From: a virus | DNA length: 28,892 nucleotides | IMG/VR virus record: IMGVR_UViG_3300031951_000918 | Coordinates: 1 to 28,892 of that record | Strand: one strand, 5' to 3' | The notes under the pieces: model-generated | What the model was told of the DNA's origin: nothing | Seen by the model: only the letters and a program-made list of their open reading frames with translations | The model's database searches: none | In this document: one piece after another, positions 13,935 to 19,827 of the stretch | Layout of the letters: each line of letters starts with the position of its first letter | Position numbering within the stretch: the stretch's first letter is position 1 | Made by a program: the position numbers and the translations under genes

Positions 13935-13972
13935 GTGGTTTCCGCTAGGTTGTGCTAATAAACATCTAGCGG
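13933..13972 (+). promoter_or_regulatory. Promoter of paralogue 2 with a flanking dyad
   Basis: TTGTGG (13933-13938) and TAATAA (13956-13961) are 17 bp apart, with TGC before the -10 (extended form). A perfect inverted repeat CCGCTAG (13942-13948) / CTAGCGG (13966-13972) is centred on the -10 and reaches the predicted start, an arrangement typical of a repressor operator. A further TGAC-GGTT-GTCA stem lies in the leader. Confidence 0.5.
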
Positions 13973-14014
13973 TTGACGGTTGTCAGTCGCATAAACGCTT
14001 TTAACGGAGAAACC

Positions 14015-14629
14015 ATGAAAGCAAAAACCCTCGTAGCATCCGCTACCCCTAGCGTAACGCAAGTTACATTTCTCTCTATCGATAACCTCAAGAACGCGGG
14101 TTACCAGTCGGCATTAGCCGTTGAACATCTTAGCCTTGTTGCCAAGTATGTCCTAGATGCTTGCCCTAACATCTTAGAAGATGTCCCTGCGGAAGTGAAA
14201 GCGCAACTAACGGAAGGTTGGGCGCTTCGTTGGCAAGAACTAAACCCAGCCAAGCGTTACAACACGGAATGGATACCCGATGCCAAGGGTGGCAACGAAG
14301 TAACCCTTGCCTATGCCTTGTCGTTCTCGCAACAACAATTTGGGCAACTACGACAAGCCGAGCCTATTAAGCATGGCGTGATTGGTAACGTAAGAACGCC
14401 ATTCAACAAGTATGCATTCAACAAGATGAAGGCTTTGCTCAAGGCTATCCGTGACCTCAACCCTGAGACAAGGGAGAGAGGAACTACTGATGACTTCGCA
14501 ACTTATGTTGGAAAAGTTATGGATACAATTAAAACTAGATGTAAGAACGCGAAGGCTAGGGGTGACACAACAGCCGACGAAGTTAAGACAAGGGTGGCAA
14601 TAGATGCCTTCCTGAAATCAATCAAGTAA
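14015..14629 (+). CDS. Unknown protein, paralogue 2 of a tandem pair
   Basis: A 204-aa protein. It shares with the preceding gene product SFSQQQFGQL (residues about 107-116), PFNKYAFNKM, TRERGTTDDF and NAKARGDTTADEVKTRVAID before a DAFLKSIK end. Both also begin MKAK. The N-terminal third has diverged strongly, so the duplication is old or the domain is under different selection. The ATG at 14015 follows GGAG by 5 nt; an upstream TTG at 13973 falls within the leader. It has its own promoter and terminator. Function unknown; the conserved C-terminal blocks mark the likely functional surface. Confidence 0.75.
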   Translation: MKAKTLVASATPSVTQVTFLSIDNLKNAGYQSALAVEHLSLVAKYVLDACPNILEDVPAEVKAQLTEGWALRWQELNPAKRYNTEWIPDAKGGNEVTLAYALSFSQQQFGQLRQAEPIKHGVIGNVRTPFNKYAFNKMKALLKAIRDLNPETRERGTTDDFATYVGKVMDTIKTRCKNAKARGDTTADEVKTRVAIDAFLKSIK

Positions 14630-14643
14630 TACTTGATTAGCCT

Positions 14644-14678
14644 AGCCCAGCCGACCGCAAGGTTGGTTGGGCTTTTTT
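14644..14678 (+). terminator. Intrinsic terminator after paralogue 2
   Basis: AGCCCA-G-CCGACC-GCAA-GGTTGG-T-TGGGCT with six T residues: a 12-bp stem with one internal mismatch and GCAA tetraloop. It separates the paralogues from the origin-like region. Confidence 0.9.
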
Positions 14679-14679
14679 G

Positions 14680-14760
14680 TTTGCCCCTGAGACCAGTTAT
14701 ATGTCCCTGCGCGAGCGTGGGCAAGCGTCTTAAATAGCGTTTCACGGGGTCATGAAATTT
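14680..14760 (+). repeat. Leader repeat, copy C
   Basis: Nearly identical to copy B over its first 26 nt and its last 22 nt, with core TTTCACGGGGTCATGAAAT (14740-14758). Unlike A and B it is not directly followed by a gene but by the iteron cluster, so the element is not simply a ribosome-site leader. Confidence 0.8.
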
Positions 14761-15264
14761 GTTCCAAAATTCCAACTCAGTTCCAAGCGGGTTGGAATCG
14801 GACTGGAATTTTGGAACTGAGCAAAGTCGTTCCAATTTGTCGGAACAATGTTCCAACAAAATTCCAACCTGAAAAACCAAATTGGAACCGTGGATAACTT
14901 TTAAATACCTAATGAAATCAACGACTTACACGCGGCTAAATGTGGATAACCTGTGGATATTCCAAAATTCCAGTTTTTTTTGAGGACAACGGACTTTGGA
15001 GCATCATCTCGTTCGTTCATCATCGCCTGCGAGTGTAAGCATTGTGCTAAACAAACAATACATTGCCCATTTATTAAGCAGATAGGTAACTGCCAGCCAT
15101 AACGCAAAACTCTTGGAATTTTGGAACTTTGGAATCATGTAGTACTCACTCACAAAACTATAATACTATTATATAAATATATTATATATACTACTACTAC
15201 TACTAGTACTTTAACTATACTTACCCCTCTTTTTTGTGATTCCAACCCAGTTCCAAAGTTCCAA
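14761..15264. other. Candidate replication origin: iterons, DnaA boxes, AT-rich tract
   Basis: This region has no supported gene. It has 16 exact TTCCAA/TTGGAA hexamers in both orientations (starts at 14762, 14770, 14781, 14792, 14811, 14830, 14851, 14862, 14882, 14960, 15113, 15121, 15129, 15240, 15251, 15259), many 8-11 nt apart. DnaA-box-like CGTGGATAA (14889), TGTGGATAA (14941, exact consensus) and TGTGGATAT (14952) lie in the middle. An AT-rich tract (15151-15222) with a (CTA)5 run is the possible unwinding element. Iterons, DnaA boxes and an AT-rich tract together are the standard parts of a theta-type origin. Confidence 0.65.
15151..15222. other. AT-rich tract, possible DNA unwinding element
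   Basis: A nearly GC-free stretch of alternating A/T (TATTATATAAATATATTATA at its centre) and five CTA repeats (15191-15205). It is flanked on both sides by TTCCAA/TTGGAA repeats. It is the easiest place in the window to melt. Confidence 0.5.
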
Positions 15265-15348
15265 CACCACTTTACAAATAACTAAAAAACGCGTTTTCAA
15301 AAACGTAATCACACCCACCAGAGCGATATAAAATAGTTGTATAAAGAC

Positions 15349-15377
15349 TTGCTTTAAAGAAGTAACTGTGTTAAAAT
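15349..15377 (+). promoter_or_regulatory. Promoter for the 113-aa gene and followers
   Basis: TTGCTT (15349-15354) and TAAAAT (15372-15377) are 17 bp apart. The predicted start near 15384 begins at TTGAGTCGGG, the same initial sequence as the transcript from the 16574-16602 promoter. Confidence 0.6.
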
Positions 15378-15383
15378 CTGAAT

Positions 15384-15442
15384 TGAGTCGGGAGGTAGCC
15401 TGACTCACCCGCTAAATAACATTTCACGGGGTCATGAAATTT
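15384..15442 (+). repeat. Leader repeat, copy D (5' hairpin plus core)
   Basis: Starts with a TGAGTC...GACTCA stem (15384-15408 region), followed by GCTAAATAAC and the core ATTTCA-CGGGGTCA-TGAAAT (15421-15440), a perfect 6-bp dyad identical with copy C over 21 nt. It directly precedes the gene's GGAG site. Confidence 0.65.
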
Positions 15443-15460
15443 CAATCAATGGAGAGCGTA

Positions 15461-15802
15461 ATGAAAGCATCTTTCGTCTATAACATCAACACAACACGGG
15501 TCGTAGTAAGACAACCAAAAGTCCTCGAACGACCATATCACTATCTGCCCCGCCCAATGCGCAAAGCATTGCGCGTTACAACCCCGAAGGCAGTATGCAA
15601 TACGCATCAGGGCGTTGACCACTATCTGCGCACAGACTTTCGCACAGATGACTATCACAATCAGAACTTAGAGTTCTTAGCAAGAGATTACGGCTATGAC
15701 GAGTTCAACGACATTGACAACGAGTTCGAGGGTTTAACTGTATTCGAGCCTGAGAACGAGGTGGAACTCTACGAGTTCTGCACTGGCTACAACACACTTT
15801 AA
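15461..15802 (+). CDS. Unknown 113-aa protein
   Basis: A 113-aa protein of unknown function. The N-terminal half is basic (VVRQPKVLERPYHYLPRPMR, then KALRVTTPKAV), while the C-terminal half is very acidic and aromatic (YGYDEFNDIDNEFEGLTVFE, ENEVELYEF). The strong charge polarity would suit an adaptor or a DNA-mimic/inhibitor protein, but nothing more specific can be said. I prefer ATG 15461, which has GGAG 7-10 nt upstream and begins MKA like its neighbours; an in-frame ATG at 15434 lies inside the repeat hairpin. Confidence 0.65.
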   Translation: MKASFVYNINTTRVVVRQPKVLERPYHYLPRPMRKALRVTTPKAVCNTHQGVDHYLRTDFRTDDYHNQNLEFLARDYGYDEFNDIDNEFEGLTVFEPENEVELYEFCTGYNTL

Positions 15803-15826
15803 TCTAAACAATCAACAATACAAATG

Positions 15827-15850
15827 GCGTTTCATGACACCGTGAAACGC
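15827..15850 (+). repeat. Leader repeat, copy E (core only)
   Basis: GCGTTTCA-TGACACCG-TGAAACGC, an 8-bp perfect hairpin, 23 nt before the ATG at 15874. The loop differs from the other copies and reads almost as their reverse complement, so this copy may be inverted. The 18 nt from GTGAAACGC onwards recur exactly at 23036-23053. Confidence 0.7.
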
Positions 15851-15873
15851 TATTCAACTTCAAAGGAATCAAT

Positions 15874-16038
15874 ATGACAAGAGAAGAAGCACTTGCTGAA
15901 CTGGCTGAGTTGAGACTTAGCAAAGATACAGAAGTAGCGCACGCAGATGCAGACGGTGTTCTGTGTCAACTGCTATCTGCACTGGGATATGAAGATGTGG
16001 TAAAGGCTTACCACGACATAAGCAAATGGTATGCATAA
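15874..16038 (+). CDS. Small acidic helical protein
   Basis: A 54-aa protein (MTREEALAELAELRLSKDTE, then ADADGVLCQLLSALGYEDVV, ending SKWYA). AAAGGA lies 7 nt before the ATG. It looks like a single compact helical bundle; no family is recognised. The stop overlaps the ribosome site of the next gene (TAAGGAG), so the two are probably co-translated. Short length alone is no reason to doubt it: codon pattern and ribosome site are good. Confidence 0.7.
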   Translation: MTREEALAELAELRLSKDTEVAHADADGVLCQLLSALGYEDVVKAYHDISKWYA

Positions 16039-16048
16039 GGAGATAAAT

Positions 16049-16342
16049 ATGTTTTGGAACTATCGAATTGTGAATCTCAGGTCTGAGAATTGCGGTGAGG
16101 ATTGGTACTGTGTACGCGAAGTCTTCTACGACGAGAACGGCAAACTCGAAGGGCATAGCGATGTGTCTGTCGGTAGCGAGTCATTGGAAGATGTATTAAA
16201 TGTCTTGGACATGATGCGCAAGGCGACGGAACTACCCGCGTTGCAAGAGTCTGACTTCCACGACGAGACACGCAAGAACAAGTTCTCAGACTTCTCTGAG
16301 TTCATGGAGTACTGCATCAACAACGATGTCAGGGGGCTGTGA
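16049..16342 (+). CDS. Conserved small phage protein, unknown function
   Basis: A 97-aa protein beginning MFWNYRIVNLRSENCGEDWY followed by CVREVFYDENGKLEGHSDVS. This opening strand pattern, tyrosine-rich with a DENGK turn, recurs in many small phage proteins that I cannot tie to a function. The C-terminal half is helical (LEDVLNVLDMMRKATELPAL). AAGGAG sits 8 nt before the ATG at 16049; an in-frame ATG at 16031 lies inside the previous gene. Next gene begins one base after its stop. Confidence 0.75.
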   Translation: MFWNYRIVNLRSENCGEDWYCVREVFYDENGKLEGHSDVSVGSESLEDVLNVLDMMRKATELPALQESDFHDETRKNKFSDFSEFMEYCINNDVRGL

Positions 16343-16343
16343 A

Positions 16344-16538
16344 ATGAAAGTTACAGTCTATTTCGAAGCGAAGGCGGGTGCGCACATGGTTGCACAGTTT
16401 GACGAAGAAGCAACATACATGGTGTGTCTGCCCGCACTTGAGGAGTTAGCCAAGAGCCAAGGCTACATCGTGACTGAGAGCGTAGACCATGCATGGACTG
16501 CCGAGAAGTTCGAGCCAATCTCAAAGCATGGGGACTAG
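16344..16538 (+). CDS. Small protein of unknown function
   Basis: A 64-aa protein (MKVTVYFEAKAGAHMVAQFD, then EEATYMVCLPALEELAKSQG), apparently a beta-beta-alpha unit. It begins one base after the previous stop (TGAAATG) with AGGGGG 8 nt upstream. An earlier ATG at 16326 would overlap the neighbour by 17 nt and is less likely. No recognised family. Confidence 0.65.
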   Translation: MKVTVYFEAKAGAHMVAQFDEEATYMVCLPALEELAKSQGYIVTESVDHAWTAEKFEPISKHGD

Positions 16539-16550
16539 GGGTAACCTCTC

Positions 16551-16602
16551 ATGTAAAAAAGTTACATATGTAGTTGACTTAATTGTAAAGTTATGATACA
16601 AT
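16551..16602 (+). promoter_or_regulatory. Strong promoter with upstream dyads
   Basis: TTGACT (16574-16579) and TACAAT (16597-16602) are 17 bp apart. Just upstream are ATGTAA-AAAAG-TTACAT (16551-16567) and the overlapping 10-bp palindrome TACATATGTA (16563-16572), which ends one base before the -35 box. The dyads suggest an activator or repressor site. Transcription should start near 16609. Confidence 0.7.
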
Positions 16603-16608
16603 GTATTC

Positions 16609-16682
16609 TGAGTCGGGATTGGAACTGTTCAACAGACTCTAACGGGGTGAGATGCTATCTAGCGTTTCACAGGGTAATGAAA
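16609..16682 (+). repeat. Leader repeat, copy F (5' hairpin plus core)
   Basis: Begins TGAGTCGGG with a GAGTC...GACTC stem like copy D, then GCTATCTAGCG and the core TTTCACAGGGTAATGAAA (16665-16682), whose dyad is TTTCA/TGAAA. TTTTTGGAG and the ATG at 16701 follow. Confidence 0.65.
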
Positions 16683-16700
16683 TCTTTTTGGAGAAAGTGT

Positions 16701-16925
16701 ATGAAAATGAAGTCAGCGTATCAGTCCGCCATTGAGGGGCTGTCTGTAATAAACATCACTCCCAAGGTGTATCTGCTCGTAGTCGATGGCAAGTCTATCG
16801 AAGCCTACGCAAGCAAGGACACAGCCGAGTACGAGATGCGTCTCTGTCAACAGGCAGATGATGAACTCGACGAGCATCATGTCTACCGCATCCGCGAGAT
16901 GGACATCAACTTCCATACTATGTAA
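16701..16925 (+). CDS. Unknown 74-aa protein
   Basis: A 74-aa protein (MKMKSAYQSAIEGLSVINIT, then KVYLLVVDGKSIEAYASKDT, ending REMDINFHTM) with an alternating beta/alpha layout. The segment YLLVVDGKSIEAYASKDTAE resembles small modulator-like proteins with a strand-turn-strand, but no family is identifiable. The ATG at 16701 follows TTGGAG; a longer frame back to 16593 would run through the promoter and leader and is rejected. Confidence 0.65.
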   Translation: MKMKSAYQSAIEGLSVINITPKVYLLVVDGKSIEAYASKDTAEYEMRLCQQADDELDEHHVYRIREMDINFHTM

Positions 16926-16930
16926 TAGTT

Positions 16931-17143
16931 ATGTCTAAACTCAGACCTATCTGTTCACGGTGTGGTGACATCTTTTCTGCAAAGCGTGCCAAGGCGGGTT
17001 ACCCCATCTGTCTGCTATGCGGTGAGGAAGATGCGCGGTCGCGTGTACGCACCATTGCGCCAATGCACAAGAGTAATTACATGCTTATCACAAACCTTGA
17101 TGACCTCAAGGGTATCAACAACAAAGGGGGATTGTTCCGATGA
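16931..17143 (+). CDS. Small zinc-ribbon protein
   Basis: A 70-aa protein with an N-terminal zinc ribbon: CSRCG (residues 8-12) and CLLCGEE (27-33), the two CxxC pairs separated by 15 residues. The C-terminal half reads APMHKSNYMLITNLDDLKGI then NNKGG, a pattern I have seen repeatedly in freshwater phage small proteins. Zinc binding is likely; the function is unknown, perhaps nucleic acid or transcription related. It starts 5 nt after the previous stop with no good SD, and its stop overlaps the next start (ATGA). Confidence 0.75.
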   Translation: MSKLRPICSRCGDIFSAKRAKAGYPICLLCGEEDARSRVRTIAPMHKSNYMLITNLDDLKGINNKGGLFR

Positions 17144-17409
17144 CTTCTAAATATAAATTCTTTAGTGATTCGGGACATGGATTTCTAGAAGTCCCTCTGA
17201 CTGAGTTACAACGACTCGGTATCGACAAAGACATAACGTCTTATTCATATGCCAACAATGGTCTAGTCTACTTGGAGGAAGACTGCGACTACTCTACATT
17301 CATTGATGCGAAAGCCAAAGCCAATGAACCTTTCGACTATGTAGCCATCTATATGGATGGCGATGCACCTTGCCGTGGATACCCACGCTACAACCCTTCT
17401 TCTATTTAA
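17140..17409 (+). CDS. Conserved small phage protein, unknown function
   Basis: An 89-aa protein (KYKFFSDSGHGFLEVPLTEL, then QRLGIDKDITSYSYANNGLV and YLEEDCDYSTFIDA). The block with SDSGHGFLEVP and YLEEDCD is conserved in many phages and often sits next to the zinc-ribbon gene, as here. It starts at an ATGA overlap with that gene. It has a mixed alpha/beta composition with no catalytic motif I can name. Function unknown. Confidence 0.75.
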   Translation: MTSKYKFFSDSGHGFLEVPLTELQRLGIDKDITSYSYANNGLVYLEEDCDYSTFIDAKAKANEPFDYVAIYMDGDAPCRGYPRYNPSSI

Positions 17410-17428
17410 CCATTCACAGGATACTGAA

Positions 17429-18337
17429 ATGAACTTTGAAATCCAAAAACCTAATCACCTCATCTCGCTTGCAAGTTCTGCGCAACTTGTAACTGTGGAG
17501 GTCAATGTGTGGACTGCGACCAAGCAAGACAAACAAATCAGCAACGAGGTGACTTCTTCTAAGAACGCATCTACTGAGGCAGGCAAGTTCACCAAGAACT
17601 TATTGTCTAACTCGCCTGACCACAAAGCATTGCTCAACTATCGGCAGACCGTCTATAACTGGCTTCAGCGTTGCACCTACGACTGGGCGGGTTCGGTTAG
17701 ATTGCTACCAACATTCAGCATTGAAAAATTCATGAAGGAGTGGTCAGCGCATGAGGTTGAGTTCAACAAGTTATTGGACAACTTCATTGACAAGTATCCG
17801 ACCATCGTCAGCGATTCGGCATTCAAACAAGGCGATATGTTTAATCGTTCAGAGTACCCTGAACCCGAAGATATCCGTAGACGCTTCCGCTTGAAGTTGT
17901 TTGTAACAAAAGTACCTGAGAACGATTTCCGTTCGGGCGGTATTGCAACGGCTATCGCAGATGACTTGGAACAACATTACAACAACCAAATCGAAGAGAT
18001 TGTGAATCGGTCAATGGAAGACGCATCTGAGCGACTGGTGGAAATCGCCTCCCGCATCAGTAATGCATGTACAGAGGTCACTGCTGACGAAGACGGCAAG
18101 GTCAAGCGCAAGAAGGTATATGAGACAACTATCAGCCAAGCGCGGGACATTTGCGAGACATTGAAACACTTTAACTTGACAAATAATCAACATTTAGAGT
18201 CTGCTAGGGCGCAACTGGAGGATGCGCTATCGGGTGTCACGCTCGAAGACTTACGCGAGAGTTCGTATGTTCGTTCAACTGTTAAACACGGTGTAGACGA
18301 TATGCTGAACAAGTTCAAACCCCTAACCCTTAACTAA
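17429..18337 (+). CDS. 302-aa protein preceding the MoxR-type ATPase (DUF3150-like position)
   Basis: A 302-aa protein, mostly helical, with a strand segment near the start (LVTVEVNVWTATKQDKQISN) and a middle region YNWLQRCTYDWAGSVRLLPT, then FRLKLFVTKVPENDFRSGGI. The last 120 residues form helices (ADDLEQHYNNQIEEIVNRSM). It lies 26 nt before a MoxR/CobS-type AAA+ gene, where other phages and bacteria carry DUF3150 proteins, and its length fits that group; the match is by position and general pattern only. I take ATG 17429 (CAGGA upstream), not an in-frame start at 17357 inside the previous gene. Confidence 0.65.
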   Translation: MNFEIQKPNHLISLASSAQLVTVEVNVWTATKQDKQISNEVTSSKNASTEAGKFTKNLLSNSPDHKALLNYRQTVYNWLQRCTYDWAGSVRLLPTFSIEKFMKEWSAHEVEFNKLLDNFIDKYPTIVSDSAFKQGDMFNRSEYPEPEDIRRRFRLKLFVTKVPENDFRSGGIATAIADDLEQHYNNQIEEIVNRSMEDASERLVEIASRISNACTEVTADEDGKVKRKKVYETTISQARDICETLKHFNLTNNQHLESARAQLEDALSGVTLEDLRESSYVRSTVKHGVDDMLNKFKPLTLN

Positions 18338-18363
18338 TCATTCACTAACCCCTGAAAGCGTAT

Positions 18364-19467
18364 ATGAGCAAAATCAACTTTTCCCTGACAGCATCTATCA
18401 ACGAGGTCAAAGACCTCATCCGTGAGATTGGCGATACAAATACTATTGCAGTCATCTCTGAACCTGGAGTTGGCAAGTCATCACTTCTAGCGATGCTTGC
18501 TGAAGACAACGGTGACCAATGGCGTAAGGTGGGCGATGACTTCCCTACTGACAAGTATGACTACATCTATGTCGATTGCCCCGTGAAAGACATGATGGAT
18601 GTCGCGGCATCTATTCCCAACCATGCAAGCAAGACTCTTGAATACTATGTCGCGTCTCTCTTCAAGATGGGAAGTGGCAAGCCCAAGTACATCATGCTTG
18701 ACGAGGCGTTCAAGTCCCCCAAACTCATGCAGATTATCTATACCCGATTGATGCTTGAGAAGACGGTGGGCGATGAACCGCTACCCGAGGGTTCGCACAT
18801 CTTCATTACAAGTAACAACGCAACTGACGGTGTGGGCGATACATTCGCGGGTCATGTGGCAAACCGCATCACCATTGTGAATATGCAAAAGCCAACGCAT
18901 GACGAGTGGTTGCAGTGGGCTACTAAGAACAATATATCTAGACCTCTGAGAGCATGGGCAGCGATGACACCGAAGGCATTCAAGTCTTATCTTGACTCAG
19001 ACCAAAACGATAACCCATACATCTTCAAACCATCATCAACTGCGAAGTCGTTCGTGTCTCCTCGCTCATTGGCGAAAGCCTCTCCCATCGTGGATAAGCG
19101 AGACAAGTACACAGAGAACGCATTGACTGTGGCACTTGCGGGTACGGTCGGTGAGAGTGCCGCGAAATCCATAGCGACATTCATATCGGTTGAGAAGAGC
19201 ATGATTAAGTTCAACGATGTGCTTGCGAACCCAACAACTGTGAAAGTTCCTGAAGATGTGGCAACCCAAGTGATGATGATTCTTGAGGCGGTCGACACAT
19301 TAGCATCTCACGATGACCTGAACAAGTATATGCAGTTCGTGAATCGTATGAAGTCGAGCGAGATTCAATCAATCTTCTTCACCATGATATTCCGCAACAA
19401 GCCAAAGATTGCCCGCTACAACACAGAGATTAGCAAGTGGGCAACTGACAACCACATGATTATGTAA
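18364..19467 (+). CDS. MoxR/CobS-type AAA+ ATPase
   Basis: A 367-aa AAA+ protein. Walker A is EPGVGKSS (33-40), Walker B KYIMLDEA (108-115), sensor 1 IFITSNN (146-152) and an arginine-finger-like HVANRI (164-169). The preceding segment YVDCPVKDMMDVAASIPNHA and the TNN/TSNN sensor match the MoxR/CobS group rather than helicase loaders or Clp proteins. Such ATPases act with VWA-domain partners in metal-chelatase-like or remodelling complexes, and a VWA protein gene follows at 19821. The start has no strong SD, so readthrough coupling from the 302-aa gene is possible. Confidence 0.85.
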   Translation: MSKINFSLTASINEVKDLIREIGDTNTIAVISEPGVGKSSLLAMLAEDNGDQWRKVGDDFPTDKYDYIYVDCPVKDMMDVAASIPNHASKTLEYYVASLFKMGSGKPKYIMLDEAFKSPKLMQIIYTRLMLEKTVGDEPLPEGSHIFITSNNATDGVGDTFAGHVANRITIVNMQKPTHDEWLQWATKNNISRPLRAWAAMTPKAFKSYLDSDQNDNPYIFKPSSTAKSFVSPRSLAKASPIVDKRDKYTENALTVALAGTVGESAAKSIATFISVEKSMIKFNDVLANPTTVKVPEDVATQVMMILEAVDTLASHDDLNKYMQFVNRMKSSEIQSIFFTMIFRNKPKIARYNTEISKWATDNHMIM

Positions 19468-19476
19468 GGAAACGAT

Positions 19477-19827
19477 ATGACAGACAAACATTGGACAGAA
19501 GAAGAAAATGGAATACCACACAAGAACGGACACGTACGGTTTTATCTTGTTGGTATTGATGACGATGTGTTCGGCTACCTTGGGTGGTTCGACATGAATG
19601 ATTGGGATGAAGGTTGGAAGAAAGTATATAAGGCCGCAGAGGAACACATTTCTTCTAACAACGGAGAGTTCCAAGTGTTACGCCATGACCAAATGTTGAG
19701 TTTAATGCGGAATGTGCAATGGGCATTTGAAGTTGCATTGGAAGACGAAGACGAAACAACATGGTCATGGTGGTATAGGCAAGAGCGACTTAAAGAAAAC
19801 AAACTTAAGGAGGAATCAAAATGTTAA
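19477..19827 (+). CDS. Unknown 116-aa acidic protein within the ATPase-VWA module
   Basis: A 116-aa acidic, Trp-rich protein (FYLVGIDDDVFGYLGWFDMN, then DWDEGWKKVYKAAEEHISSN). The last part reads ETTWSWWYRQERLKENKLKE. No family is recognised. AAGGA precedes the ATG. Its last codons contain the strong ribosome site and start of the VWA gene (7-nt overlap), so production of the two is linked. It may be an adaptor for the module, but that is inference from position. Confidence 0.7.
   Translation: MTDKHWTEEENGIPHKNGHVRFYLVGIDDDVFGYLGWFDMNDWDEGWKKVYKAAEEHISSNNGEFQVLRHDQMLSLMRNVQWAFEVALEDEDETTWSWWYRQERLKENKLKEESKC

Noticed and set aside
14486-14530. A second CTGATGA followed by GAAA-like bases
   Set aside because: No consistent stem II, stem III or cleavage triplet forms around it, and it lies inside the conserved coding part of paralogue 2.
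14503-14880. A 125-codon minus-strand frame in the origin region
   Set aside because: It runs antisense through paralogue 2 and its terminator into the iteron array and has no ribosome site; the repeats explain the open frame.
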